Of a DNA stretch of 64,000 nucleotides, positions 9,720 to 19,271 are shown one piece after another. Position 1 is the first letter of the stretch. Each line of letters starts with the position of its first letter. The DNA is from Mucilaginibacter pedocola (lineage in GTDB: Bacteria; Bacteroidota; Bacteroidia; Sphingobacteriales; Sphingobacteriaceae): the NCBI RefSeq assembly GCF_002013915.1, contig NZ_MBTF01000034.1:186001-250000 (forward strand), read 5' to 3'. The notes beneath the pieces are model-generated. The model was not told where the DNA came from. It searched no databases and was given only the letters and a program-made list of their open reading frames with translations. The translations under genes and the position numbers were made by a program.

Positions 9720-10617
9720 GCTGGTATCGGTTATAATGCCGGCATACAATGCGCAAAAGTATATTGCCGAAAGTATAGAAAGTGTTATTGCTCAAACTTA
9801 CCCGCACTGGGAGCTAATTATTATTGATGACGGCTCAACTGACGGTACCGCGGAAATTGTTAAACGCTATCAACAAACGGATAGCCGCATTAAATACATT
9901 TTCCAACAAAACAGCGGGCAGGGCCCCGCTAAAAACGCAGGTATAAAAATAAGCGAGGGTGCATATATTGCATTTTTAGATGCAGATGACCTTTGGCTGA
10001 AAGAAAAACTGGCTACTTCGGTAGCGGCAATAGAAGCGAGCGGTGCCGACTTACTATTCACTAATTATTCGGTTTTTAATGCCGATTTGCAAACAGGCAA
10101 CCTGAGCACCATGCAGGTTGCCGATGCCACTTATGAAGGCCGCGATAGCATCATCTTATTCCTCAATTACAACCAGGTACCCAATTTAACTGTATTAGCC
10201 AGGCGCGAAGCCATTATTGCTGCCGGCGACTTCAAAGCCATTAAGGTGGCCGAAGATTACGAAATGTGGTTGAGGATGTTAGGTATGGGGTACGGCTTTA
10301 AATCAATTGCAACTCCCCTATCGTTATACCGCATGCACGATAGCTCTATTACCGCAAAGGATAGGCATGCTACCTACGAGATAATTGAGATTATTAAAGG
10401 CTTTGGCAGAGCAAACAACGAATACCTGAACGAAGCAAAAAAAATAGCAGGCGATAAAATAAAATACTGGCTGTATAACGGTTATAACCCGACAGCCGAA
10501 AAATTTAGGGTACTGATAAAGGGCGTGTTTCCGCAATACCTTACAGCTTTATTTAACGCGTTAAGCTACCTGCTGCCTGTGCATCATTTGCGCAAGTTTG
10601 TAATAAGGCTGTGTTGA
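9709..10617 (+). CDS. Glycosyltransferase family 2 protein
   Basis: GT-A fold inverting glycosyltransferase, 302 residues. The ATG at 9709 (MSNKLVSVIMPAYN) overlaps the GT11 stop by 11 bases and places the first strand correctly; a longer in-frame start at 9664 lies inside GT11 and is unlikely. Visible motifs are DDGSTDGTAE near 39-48, the metal-binding LDADD near 91-95 and a VAEDYEMWLRM catalytic region near 183. Acceptor and donor are unknown. It resembles the GT2 at 21997 in its first 100 residues. Confidence 0.9.
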   Translation: MSNKLVSVIMPAYNAQKYIAESIESVIAQTYPHWELIIIDDGSTDGTAEIVKRYQQTDSRIKYIFQQNSGQGPAKNAGIKISEGAYIAFLDADDLWLKEKLATSVAAIEASGADLLFTNYSVFNADLQTGNLSTMQVADATYEGRDSIILFLNYNQVPNLTVLARREAIIAAGDFKAIKVAEDYEMWLRMLGMGYGFKSIATPLSLYRMHDSSITAKDRHATYEIIEIIKGFGRANNEYLNEAKKIAGDKIKYWLYNGYNPTAEKFRVLIKGVFPQYLTALFNALSYLLPVHHLRKFVIRLC

Positions 10618-10637
10618 TGCACATGCCAAATCAATAA

Positions 10638-11750
10638 ATGAAAAAGCACATCATTATTACAAAGCTATACGAGTTTGGCGGAAGCAATACCCACTTGGAA
10701 ACCTTAATTGAGTACCATGGGCCTGCCAACGTAATACTGGTATTACAAAGTGATGAGCAATTAGCTTATCTCGGGAAAATAAAAGGGGCGGAAAATGCAC
10801 AAGTGCAGGTGAGGCAAAACATACACCCTTTTGCACATCTGCAATATAAATTCACCACAAACGTAAAGGAGTTTTTTCTGATTGTTTGGTCGGTATTGAT
10901 GATACAGGCGATGAGTATAAAAAATGGCTTTGCCGATGTTACTATTTGCGCCACCGAACCCGAAAGGCACCTTTACATGCTTTGGATGCCCCTAAGCCGT
11001 GTATATTACATACTGCACACCACGCCTGCAAATAGGTATACACCGCTTACGCCATACACCTGTAACCGTATGCTTGGCACGCGCAAAAAACTGGTAACGG
11101 TATCAAACGCCAATAAAAATACAGTTTGCCAAAACTGGGAAATACAGCCCCAAAAGCAGCGTTTTGTTTATGTGGTTTACAATTGCTTACGTAATGATGC
11201 TGAACCATTAGCCAACAACCCCGAAACAAAAGAAAATAAAACCGTTACCACCCTTGGCCAAGTAATAGCATATAAAAACCCTGACACATGGTTGGAAGTT
11301 GCCAAACAAGTTACAACAGCGCGCCCACAGGTAAACTTTGAATGGCTTGGCAACGGGCCGCTTTTAGATGAATACAAACAGGTAACCAACGGTAACAACC
11401 GTATAGCCTTTAAAGGCCTTGTTACCCAACCCGGCGAATATTTAAAGCAAGCCAGCATTTATTACCAGCCAAGCTTGTACGAAACGCACGGCATTGCAGT
11501 GGTAGAAGCCATGAGTTATGCCCTGCCCTGCGTAGTATCCAATACCGGCGGCATGCCCGAATCTGTTGAAGATAACTATAACGGATTATTGGTTGGTGCT
11601 ACAGACGTTACCGGGCATGTAAATGCAATACTTAAGCTGATAGATAACGAAAGCGTGGCCAGGCAATACGGCGATAATTCGCGCAAAAAATACCTGGAGA
11701 TGTTTACTTACCAGGCTTTTACGGGGGCCATGGATAAGATATATGCCTAA
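10638..11750 (+). CDS. Glycosyltransferase family 4-like protein
   Basis: A 370-residue GT-B protein. The N-terminal domain opens with MKKHIIITKLYEFGGSNTH; the C-terminal domain carries the nucleotide-sugar site, with SLYETHGIAVVEAMSYALP and SNTGGMPESVEDNYNGLL, close to GT4 consensus. The gene starts at ATG 20 bases after the previous stop. Specificity cannot be told from sequence. Confidence 0.87.
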   Translation: MKKHIIITKLYEFGGSNTHLETLIEYHGPANVILVLQSDEQLAYLGKIKGAENAQVQVRQNIHPFAHLQYKFTTNVKEFFLIVWSVLMIQAMSIKNGFADVTICATEPERHLYMLWMPLSRVYYILHTTPANRYTPLTPYTCNRMLGTRKKLVTVSNANKNTVCQNWEIQPQKQRFVYVVYNCLRNDAEPLANNPETKENKTVTTLGQVIAYKNPDTWLEVAKQVTTARPQVNFEWLGNGPLLDEYKQVTNGNNRIAFKGLVTQPGEYLKQASIYYQPSLYETHGIAVVEAMSYALPCVVSNTGGMPESVEDNYNGLLVGATDVTGHVNAILKLIDNESVARQYGDNSRKKYLEMFTYQAFTGAMDKIYA

Positions 11751-11759
11751 CACAAGCAG

Positions 11760-12788
11760 ATGGAATTAGGGGTATCGGTAATTATATGTTGCTACAACAG
11801 CGCAAAGCGCCTGCCCCAAACGCTGAAACACCTTGCAGCGCAGCAAGTACCGGCTAACATTCCCTGGGAAGTAATAGTTATTGATAATGCATCAACGGAT
11901 GACACCTACGCGTTAGCCAGCCAACTTTGGGAAGCTGAAAACACTACCGCTGCGGGTTTCAAACTTCTACGCCAACCCATTCCCGGCAAAAACCATGCTT
12001 TCAACATGGGTGTGGAGCAAGCCAAATTTGAGTTTATACTAACCTGCGACGATGATAATTGGCTAAACCCTAATTATATCCATTTAGCCTACGATATAAT
12101 GCTTGCGGATAGTAAAATAGGGGCGCTCGGCGGTTTCGGTATTATCGAACCTGAGCAACCCGCTTTACTGCCACAAGCAGAATTGGAAAAAATAACGGTA
12201 CACAGTTCGCAAACCTGGGCAACCGAACAGCATTGGGTGTATGGTGCAGGCTCGGTATACCGCAAGAGTATCTTAACTAATTTGGCGGCTAACAACTGGC
12301 AGCAGGTTACTAAAGGCAGAACCGGTACATCATTAATTTGCGGTGAAGATGTAGAGTTTTGCTTCATTTTTTATTTATCAGGCTACAAAATAATTGCCGA
12401 CGACCGCCTTACGTTTAAGCACTTCATCCCTCATGGCAGGCAAAACGCTGCGTACATTGCAAAGTTGAGTTATTGGATGGCTTATACCAATGTGCTGTTG
12501 TATAGCTATTTTGCCATACTCAATCAAGAAAAAAAGCCAATTGAACGTGTTCTTAAAAATTGGCTTTTCTCGACAGCGAAAGCTATCATCAAACAAAACA
12601 TTTTACTCGTTTTAAAGCCATTTAAAAGTGCTTCTGCAGCGACACACGCCCCTTTGCAGTTAAAGGGGCTTGGGGGTACCTTTAATGCTCTAAGGCAAAA
12701 TAGCAAAAGGATAGTTAAGCACCATTACCATATTAAAAACCTGCTGACCAAAATAAACAGCCCGCAACAAACCCCTACCCCGGCATAG
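11760..12788 (+). CDS. Glycosyltransferase family 2 protein
   Basis: A 342-residue GT2 enzyme: VSVIICCYNSAKRL at the start, IDNASTDDT near 41, the metal-binding TCDDDNW near 95-101, and GEDVEFCFIF near 198. The region HFIPHGRQNAAYIAKLSYWM near 221-240 is shared with the GT2 at 18351, so the two are probably paralogs adding similar sugars. It starts at ATG 9 bases after the previous stop, and its stop codon shares one base with the next GTG start. Confidence 0.88.
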   Translation: MELGVSVIICCYNSAKRLPQTLKHLAAQQVPANIPWEVIVIDNASTDDTYALASQLWEAENTTAAGFKLLRQPIPGKNHAFNMGVEQAKFEFILTCDDDNWLNPNYIHLAYDIMLADSKIGALGGFGIIEPEQPALLPQAELEKITVHSSQTWATEQHWVYGAGSVYRKSILTNLAANNWQQVTKGRTGTSLICGEDVEFCFIFYLSGYKIIADDRLTFKHFIPHGRQNAAYIAKLSYWMAYTNVLLYSYFAILNQEKKPIERVLKNWLFSTAKAIIKQNILLVLKPFKSASAATHAPLQLKGLGGTFNALRQNSKRIVKHHYHIKNLLTKINSPQQTPTPA

Positions 12789-13732
12789 TGCTACATACAC
12801 CTGTGCTTTTTTTAATATTTAACCGGCCGCAGCTAACGCAGCGGGTGTTTGATGCAATTGCCATAGCCAAGCCCAAGCGCCTGTATATAGCCGCCGACGG
12901 TCCAAGAGAAAGTAACGAAAGCGATAATGAACTATGTGCCCAAACCCGCGAAGTTACCACCAAGGTAAACTGGGATTGCGAAGTAAAAACACTATTCAGG
13001 CAACAAAACCTTGGTTGTAAAACTGCTGTAGCGGGGGCCATTAATTGGTTTTTTGAGCATGAAGAGGAAGGTATTATTTTGGAAGATGATTGCCTCCCGC
13101 ACGAGAGTTTTTTCCGCTATTGCGAAGAACTGCTGCATCGCTACCGAAACGACGAAAGGGTAATGTCGGTTTCGGGATCTAACCTATTGGGCAAGCCCTG
13201 GAAATACGACGAACAATCTTATTTTTTTGCCCATGGCGGCATTTGGGGGTGGGCAACATGGCGACGGGCCTGGCAACTTTACGATAGGGATATGAAAGGC
13301 TGGCCCGATTTGCAAACACAAAAAACTATAAAGGAAAATATCCAGACAAAGGATTGGTATAACTTTTATGCCCCCATGTTCGAAGCATCGTACAACGACA
13401 CGCTGGATACCTGGGATATACAATGGTTTTACACCATACTTGTAAACAACGGGCTGGCAATAAACCCGGCCGTGAACCTGGTTAGCAATATTGGTTTTGC
13501 CAACGGTACACACTTAAATTCCAACGATACTGCTATAGCCAACTTATCGGTTAGCCCAATTGCATTCCCGCTGGTGCCACCACCCTCGCAAAAAGCCGAT
13601 AAAGCTTATTTAAAACTAACGTACAAGCATGTAACAGGGGGGCAACAAGCGCTAACCATGTTTCCGCGCAGGGTGATAAACTTCCTGCGTAAAAGTATCC
13701 TCGGTATAAACCCCCAACCCGCGCAGCCATGA
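12788..13732 (+). CDS. Nucleotide-diphospho-sugar transferase (GT-A, GNT-I-like)
   Basis: A 314-residue GT-A fold protein. It opens with TPVLFLIFNRPQLTQRVFDAI, typical of a bacterial family distantly related to GT2/GNT-I. The acidic metal site is ILEDDCLPHESFF at about 96-108, followed by GGIWGWATWRRAW near 150-162. The GTG start at 12788 overlaps the previous TAG by one base (TAGTG), suggesting translational coupling. Exact sugar specificity is unknown. Confidence 0.8.
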   Translation: MLHTPVLFLIFNRPQLTQRVFDAIAIAKPKRLYIAADGPRESNESDNELCAQTREVTTKVNWDCEVKTLFRQQNLGCKTAVAGAINWFFEHEEEGIILEDDCLPHESFFRYCEELLHRYRNDERVMSVSGSNLLGKPWKYDEQSYFFAHGGIWGWATWRRAWQLYDRDMKGWPDLQTQKTIKENIQTKDWYNFYAPMFEASYNDTLDTWDIQWFYTILVNNGLAINPAVNLVSNIGFANGTHLNSNDTAIANLSVSPIAFPLVPPPSQKADKAYLKLTYKHVTGGQQALTMFPRRVINFLRKSILGINPQPAQP

Positions 13733-14352
13733 AAAAGTTTATAAAAGCAATACTGGTATGGTTTGTTGATAAAACTAACCTTTACCATATTATAGAAGAG
13801 ACAAGGCAGGCCAAGCACGTGCATAATATCCAATACAACTTAGTTAGCAACGGGGCAACATTTTACCCGGAAGCAACGGTAGTAAATGGCCGCGACCGAT
13901 CTAAAATTGTGGTGGGTAACAGCACCCATGTACGCGGAACGCTATACGTTTTTAAATACGGCGGCGAAATAACCATAGGCGAAAATTGCTACGTTGGCGA
14001 TCATTCGCGCATTTGGTCGGGCGATGCCATTACTATAGGCAACAATGTGCAGATATCGCACAATGTTAATATTATTGATACCAACGCACACGAGCTGGAT
14101 GCACACGAACGAGCCGAGCGCTATGCCGACCTGATCAAGAATGGTGCATGGGCCGACAAAGGGAGTATTTTAACAGCGCCCATAGTGATACACGATTACG
14201 CCTGGATAAGCTTTAACGCCACCATTTTGAAAGGCGTTACCATTGGCGAAGGAGCAATTGTTGGTGCCTGTGCTGTAGTAACTAAAGATGTGCCGCCTTA
14301 TACCTTAGTGGCAGGCAACCCCGCCCGCGTTATTAAAACACTGGGTAAATAA
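13729..14352 (+). CDS. Hexapeptide-repeat acyltransferase (left-handed beta-helix)
   Basis: Probably O-acetylates the polysaccharide from acetyl-CoA. The 207-residue protein has hexapeptide turns such as ITIGENCYVGDHSRI and ITIGNNVQISHNV, a catalytic-type histidine in DTNAHELD, a second coil block (VTIGEGAIVGACAVVT) and the closing VAGNPARVIK seen in WbbJ/Maa-type transferases. An N-terminal extension of about 40 residues precedes the helix. ATG overlaps the previous stop by 4 bases (ATGA). Confidence 0.88.
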   Translation: MKKFIKAILVWFVDKTNLYHIIEETRQAKHVHNIQYNLVSNGATFYPEATVVNGRDRSKIVVGNSTHVRGTLYVFKYGGEITIGENCYVGDHSRIWSGDAITIGNNVQISHNVNIIDTNAHELDAHERAERYADLIKNGAWADKGSILTAPIVIHDYAWISFNATILKGVTIGEGAIVGACAVVTKDVPPYTLVAGNPARVIKTLGK

Positions 14353-14377
14353 CCTACAATATTACAGATTAACGCAA

Positions 14378-15526
14378 TTGAACGATAGACAAAAAATAGC
14401 TTTAAGTTATACTTATAATGAGCTTTGGATAGGCGGCACTTATTACACGGAAAATTTAATAAGCGCATTAAATACCCTGCCCGATGCTGAAAAGCCTCAT
14501 TTGGTTATACTTGTTGATAACCAAGCCGATGAGCGGGCAGCAAAAAGTAAACTCACCTATCCATATATCAACTTTCAGCTTGGCTCGGGCGAACGCAATC
14601 GGCTTTTCCAGTTCGTTAATAAAGCATCGGGAAGGCTGTTCAAATGGAAACCTTTTCCGCAGAAAATAAAGGGTTTGCAGGCTGTTTTCCCTTTTTACGA
14701 CTGTGTGCAGCAATCGCTCGCTAAAAAGAAAATATATTGGATACCCGATTTTCAGGAAAGCTTTGCCCCTGAGTTTTTTACTGCCGATGCAATTAAATCT
14801 ATTCAGGAGAACCAGCAAAATATACAGTCGTCTGAAGAGCACCTGATATTAAGCAGTTACGACGCACTGGCAAATTTCGAGCACTTATACCCTGCCCATA
14901 CGGTAAAAACCTATGTGTTGCCATTTGCGGTAACGCACCCGCCCTATCAGCACCTTGATACAAATTGGTTGCTGGGCAAACACGGTTTGCCGCGCCATTA
15001 TTTTATATGCCCCAACCAGTTTTGGAAACATAAAAACCAGCTTACGGTATTACAAGCGGTTAACCTGCTAAAAACAAAAGACTTAGAGCCAATTGTAGCA
15101 TTCACCGGCAAAACCAGCGATTACCGCCATCCCGAATACTTCGAATCGTTGCAGAAATATGTTAACGAAAACGGATTAAGCAACAACATTAAATTCCTGG
15201 GCTTTATTGACCGGGCCGAACAACTGAAGCTGATGGCCGAATCGACAGCCATTATCCAACCATCATTTTTTGAAGGATGGAGCACTGTGGTAGAAGATGC
15301 CAAGGCCATAAACAAAGCGTTGATAGCCTCAAACATAAATGTACACCGCGAACAATTAGCCGGCAGTAGTGCAAAGTTCTTCAGCCCTAACGGCCCGGAA
15401 GAATTGGCAGAGCTAATACAAACTGCTATGACCGGGCCTGCATTCCCGCCATTGTATGAAACAGATAATTACCAAAGCCATATTGAAAAATTTGGCCGCG
15501 GCTTTTTAACCATTTGCACAGCCTGA
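14378..15526 (+). CDS. Glycosyltransferase family 4 protein
   Basis: A GT-B transferase of 382 residues with TTG start at 14378 (no ATG nearby; protein begins MNDRQKIALSYTYNELWIGG). The C-terminal domain shows CPNQFWKHKNQLTVLQAV, GFIDRAEQLKLMAES and the GT4 signature PSFFEGWSTVVEDAKAINK near 294-313. WKHKN in this position is common in mannosyltransferase-like members, but the sugar is not certain. Confidence 0.86.
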   Translation: MNDRQKIALSYTYNELWIGGTYYTENLISALNTLPDAEKPHLVILVDNQADERAAKSKLTYPYINFQLGSGERNRLFQFVNKASGRLFKWKPFPQKIKGLQAVFPFYDCVQQSLAKKKIYWIPDFQESFAPEFFTADAIKSIQENQQNIQSSEEHLILSSYDALANFEHLYPAHTVKTYVLPFAVTHPPYQHLDTNWLLGKHGLPRHYFICPNQFWKHKNQLTVLQAVNLLKTKDLEPIVAFTGKTSDYRHPEYFESLQKYVNENGLSNNIKFLGFIDRAEQLKLMAESTAIIQPSFFEGWSTVVEDAKAINKALIASNINVHREQLAGSSAKFFSPNGPEELAELIQTAMTGPAFPPLYETDNYQSHIEKFGRGFLTICTA

Positions 15527-15536
15527 TATTGCTGAT

Positions 15537-16460
15537 ATGAACCTGCCCGACCTGCTTACATACCGGAAATTATTTGAAGACGAGGGTGTAATTTACCCTT
15601 TATCAGCCTCCCCGCCGGCTGCAAAAGGTTTATTGGCGCAACTGCCAAAAACCGCCGAAACAAGCTGGCCGCTTAATGCAGAAACCAACCCCAGTATATA
15701 TAGCAAGGCTGTTCAATGGCCAAAAATCACCATTGTTACGCCATCGTATAACCAGGCGGCGTACCTCGAGAAAACCATCCGCTCGGTATTACTGCAAAAC
15801 TACCCTAACCTGGAGTACATTATTATAGATGGCGGCAGTACTGATGACAGCCCGGCCATTATAGAAAAATACAGCCCATGGCTTAGCTACCGGCAAAGCC
15901 GGCCCGACCGTGGCCAAAGCCACGCCATAAATATGGGCTTCAGCCTGGCCTCGGGGCAGATATATGCCTGGATAAACAGCGACGATTATTACCTGCCCGG
16001 TGTATTCCATCTGGTAGCAACAGCTTTCCTTGCTAACAAAAAACCTGCCTTCGTTTATGGCTACGGGCAAGATTTGGACGAAAGCGGCAATATGAACACC
16101 ACTACGGTTCCCCCATTTACCGACTACTTTATTAAGATACCCACATTGGTGCAACCATCGTGCTTTTGGCTGGCTGCTATACATCAGCCTGTGTGGGAAG
16201 AAATGCATTGTGCGCTCGATTACGAACTTTGGCTGCGGCTGGTAAAAGGCAATAAGCGCACACGCCTTAAAGTGCCCCTATCAGTAGCGCATGTACACCA
16301 AAGCGCCAAAACATCCGACCCGGCCATGAAAGCCAAATGGCACGAGGACCATTTAAAAATGTGGGCCGACGATGCACATGGCCCCGTACCCGAATGGAAC
16401 CGCGTAGTTTTTTTTAACCGCATCAGGATGAAAATATTCCGTTTGCTTAAACTTGTTTAA
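15537..16460 (+). CDS. Glycosyltransferase family 2 protein
   Basis: A GT2 enzyme of 307 residues with an unusual N-terminal extension of about 62 residues before the first strand (ITIVTPSYNQAAYLEKTI). Further motifs are DGGSTDDSPAII near 99-110, the GQSHAINMGF segment and the metal-binding NSDDYYLPG near 146. DYELWLRL near 225 holds the catalytic acid region. ATG start is 10 bases after the previous stop. Confidence 0.88.
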   Translation: MNLPDLLTYRKLFEDEGVIYPLSASPPAAKGLLAQLPKTAETSWPLNAETNPSIYSKAVQWPKITIVTPSYNQAAYLEKTIRSVLLQNYPNLEYIIIDGGSTDDSPAIIEKYSPWLSYRQSRPDRGQSHAINMGFSLASGQIYAWINSDDYYLPGVFHLVATAFLANKKPAFVYGYGQDLDESGNMNTTTVPPFTDYFIKIPTLVQPSCFWLAAIHQPVWEEMHCALDYELWLRLVKGNKRTRLKVPLSVAHVHQSAKTSDPAMKAKWHEDHLKMWADDAHGPVPEWNRVVFFNRIRMKIFRLLKLV

Positions 16461-16472
16461 ATACCCTTATAA

Positions 16473-17384
16473 ATGAAAAAACTGATCCTCAAGATCTTCA
16501 ATTCCCTGGGCTACTCGCTCGTAAAAAATATTAAACCGCTTACTGAGGGCACCAGTAAGGTAAAAGTGGGCAAGTTCGAGGTACAGATATTTAACCGCAG
16601 CGGCCTAAAAGAATGTTATTGGTATTATAAAGAATACGGTGCTTCGCTTACCCGGCTCACTACGGTATTAAACAAACATTTTGCAGGGCTTACTGCAATT
16701 GATATAGGCGCCAACCAGGGCGATAGCGTTGCGCTGATAAAATCGGGCGCGGACGTGCCCGTAATAAGCGTTGAAGGCGACGGCACCCTGGCCGAGCTTT
16801 ATGCCCAAAATACAGCGCAATTCAGCAATGTGCAATTGGTAAAAACCTTCCTGTCTGAAGACGGGCTTGATATGGATTGCACCTTTACCAAAGTAGGGCA
16901 CAACCTTACCATAGTACCCACAGTGGCTGGTAAAGATACCACCCTCACCAAATTCTCCAGTGTTGACAATTTGTATCAAAGCGGTATATTCAACAGCACT
17001 TGCAAATTGTTGAAGGTTGATACCGAGGGTTTCGACCTGAAGATTATACGCGGCGGCGCTAAATTTATCAGCGAGATAAAACCCGCCATCCTTTTTGAAT
17101 TTAATCGCGAAAACCTTGAAGTTGTAGAACCCGACCCTTACAGCATTTTTCCATGGCTGTTAAACCATGGCTACAACACCATTCTGTTTTACGAAAGCGA
17201 CGGGCGTTTTATGTTTTCATCCACACTGGATAAACAAAGGTTTATGAAACAGATGTTTGATTATGTAGATGGAAAAAACGCAAGGATATACTACCTCGAT
17301 ATTATTGTATTCCATGCTGATGACGATGCAGCTGCCGAAGATTTGGTAGCCATGGAAGAAAAGCATCGCTTGGCAACAAGCTAA
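16473..17384 (+). CDS. FkbM family methyltransferase
   Basis: Second FkbM-type SAM methyltransferase of the cluster, 303 residues. Motif I AIDIGANQGDS at about 74-84, LKVDTEGFDLKIIRGG near 180-195 (family hallmark, with T where V is usual), and PAILFEFNREN near 206. Likely O-methylates a sugar of the exopolysaccharide; substrate unknown. It starts at ATG 12 bases after the preceding glycosyltransferase. Confidence 0.86.
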   Translation: MKKLILKIFNSLGYSLVKNIKPLTEGTSKVKVGKFEVQIFNRSGLKECYWYYKEYGASLTRLTTVLNKHFAGLTAIDIGANQGDSVALIKSGADVPVISVEGDGTLAELYAQNTAQFSNVQLVKTFLSEDGLDMDCTFTKVGHNLTIVPTVAGKDTTLTKFSSVDNLYQSGIFNSTCKLLKVDTEGFDLKIIRGGAKFISEIKPAILFEFNRENLEVVEPDPYSIFPWLLNHGYNTILFYESDGRFMFSSTLDKQRFMKQMFDYVDGKNARIYYLDIIVFHADDDAAAEDLVAMEEKHRLATS

Positions 17385-17416
17385 GCGCACTCCCCCCGTT
17401 ATTTGAGCCACAAGTA

Positions 17417-18358
17417 TTGTTTACCCAAATACGTACAATAGCATTTACGCTTAAACAGCTTATCAGCTTTGGCATCCCTTCGCACATTTTATACTTTGGC
17501 GATTCGCTTGGCGATAATCTGCTGCTAACCACGCTTGCAGCCAACCTGCACCACCAGGGTTACAAAAATGTATGGGTAAAATGTAACCACCGCTTCCTTT
17601 TTGAAGGTTGCCCGCATATAAAATTGGTGCTGCCCTTTGGTACCCTGCTATCTACGCCAATCCTTGCACTGTTTAAGGTACGTACGGTATTACCGCAATA
17701 CACAACATATAACCCGCAGACCGATAGGGACGATGTACCCGAAAAACACATTATCCTCAAAATGGCCGATGCGTTGCCATTAAACGGGACCATCAAAAAT
17801 AAACCCGTTTTAATTTTGAGCGATGAAGAGATTGCGAAAGGGGCCCTTGCAAAAAACCATGTCGTAATAACCTGTTCTACCTCAGGCGCGGTTGTACCTA
17901 TGGGCAACAAAGAATGGATTACGGAACGTTACCAGCAGGTGGTGAACACCCTTCATCGTCAATACAAGTTTATCCAATTGGGCACTGCTAACGACCCGAA
18001 ACTTGATAATGTTACCGATATGCGGGGAAAGCTTTCTGTTAGGGAAAGTGCGGCAGTGCTAAAAAATAGCCAGCTGGTTATAACACACGTTGGTTTTATG
18101 ATGCACCTGGCACGCGCTGTGGATAGCCGGGCGGTTATCATTTATGGTGGCCGCGAAACACCATCTCAATCGGGTTACGGATGTTTTCGTAATATTTATA
18201 ACGCTGTGCCTTGCTCGCCCTGCTGGCTGCACAACAAATGCGATTTTGAGAAACGTTGTATGACAGAAATTACGCCCGAAATGGTGACAGATGCCGCGCT
18301 GAAAGAACTTGACCTTTACGGCACCCCATTACCTGTTGACGAATTGTTGAATGCCTGA
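17417..18358 (+). CDS. GT9-like (heptosyltransferase family) glycosyltransferase
   Basis: A GT-B protein of 313 residues resembling the ADP-heptose:LPS heptosyltransferase family. Visible are YFGDSLGDNLLLTTLAANL near 27-45 (N-terminal glycine loop), LSVRESAAVLKNSQLVITHVG near 203-223, a stretch that matches the GT9 acceptor/donor site, and a Cys-rich end (PCSPCWLHNKC ... RCMTEI). The start is TTG at 17417, 32 bases after the previous stop. Whether it moves heptose or another sugar is open. Confidence 0.82.
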   Translation: MFTQIRTIAFTLKQLISFGIPSHILYFGDSLGDNLLLTTLAANLHHQGYKNVWVKCNHRFLFEGCPHIKLVLPFGTLLSTPILALFKVRTVLPQYTTYNPQTDRDDVPEKHIILKMADALPLNGTIKNKPVLILSDEEIAKGALAKNHVVITCSTSGAVVPMGNKEWITERYQQVVNTLHRQYKFIQLGTANDPKLDNVTDMRGKLSVRESAAVLKNSQLVITHVGFMMHLARAVDSRAVIIYGGRETPSQSGYGCFRNIYNAVPCSPCWLHNKCDFEKRCMTEITPEMVTDAALKELDLYGTPLPVDELLNA

Positions 18359-19271
18359 CAAACTTTCTGTAATTATAGCCACCTATAACCCTGATGCGTC
18401 TCGCCTGCGACAAACGTTAGAAGGCTTACAGCAACAGTCGCTATCACTTGCTCAATGGGAACTCATTGTGGTAGATAATAACTCCACGCAACCTCTAACA
18501 ATCGATCTAAGCTGGCATCCGCAAGCTGTGATAGTACACGAAGCAAGGCAGGGGCTCACTTATGCGCGCCTTAAAGGCTTCGCTACGGCAAAAAACGAGT
18601 TGATAGTTTTGGTTGATGATGACAACGTAATCGATGCCGACTATCTCCATCATGTGTTAGAGATATTTGAAAAACGTACTGCCTTAGGGGCAATCGGCGG
18701 TAAATCGTTACCCATATTTGAAACCGAGCCGCCTCAATGGCTAAAGGCTTTTTACGGAAGCCTTGCTTTGCGCGATTTGGGCGACGAAGCAAAGATACAG
18801 GCATGGGAAAATAGCTATCCCCAATACGCACCCATTGGTGCCGGTATGGGTATACGCAAAGCTGCATTGGCATCATACATAAAAAAAGCAGAGGACGGGC
18901 AAAGCATGATAGCCGACCGAAGCGGCAGTTCGCTGGCATCGGGCGGCGATAACGATATTGTATTAGAAGTACTTAAAAGTGGCTGGCAGGTGGGCTATTT
19001 CCCACAATTACTGCTTCAACACATTATCCCCCAAGGAAGGATGCAGGCTGGCTACTTGGCAAAACTGGAAAACAGCACCAACAACTCCTGGATAAAGCTA
19101 TTGCAAAGCCACGGCATTTGCCCATGGCCAAGCATACCCGCTTATACGCTGCCGCTGCGCAAAGCAAAAGCATGGCTGAGCCTTAAAGCGGCCCTAAGCA
19201 AAAGCAATTATATTAAATGGCGGGGCTATTGCGGCACAATGGATGCCCTGGCGGTATATAAAAAATATTGA
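18351..19271 (+). CDS. Glycosyltransferase family 2 protein
   Basis: A 306-residue GT2 enzyme: LSVIIATYNPDASRL at the start, VDNNSTQ near 41, LVDDDNVIDADYL near 86 (metal site) and SGGDNDIVLEVL near 199. HIIPQGRMQAGYLAKL near 225-240 matches the paralog at 11760. ATG overlaps the previous stop by 8 bases and the stop overlaps the next TTG start (TTGA). Confidence 0.88.
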   Translation: MPDKLSVIIATYNPDASRLRQTLEGLQQQSLSLAQWELIVVDNNSTQPLTIDLSWHPQAVIVHEARQGLTYARLKGFATAKNELIVLVDDDNVIDADYLHHVLEIFEKRTALGAIGGKSLPIFETEPPQWLKAFYGSLALRDLGDEAKIQAWENSYPQYAPIGAGMGIRKAALASYIKKAEDGQSMIADRSGSSLASGGDNDIVLEVLKSGWQVGYFPQLLLQHIIPQGRMQAGYLAKLENSTNNSWIKLLQSHGICPWPSIPAYTLPLRKAKAWLSLKAALSKSNYIKWRGYCGTMDALAVYKKY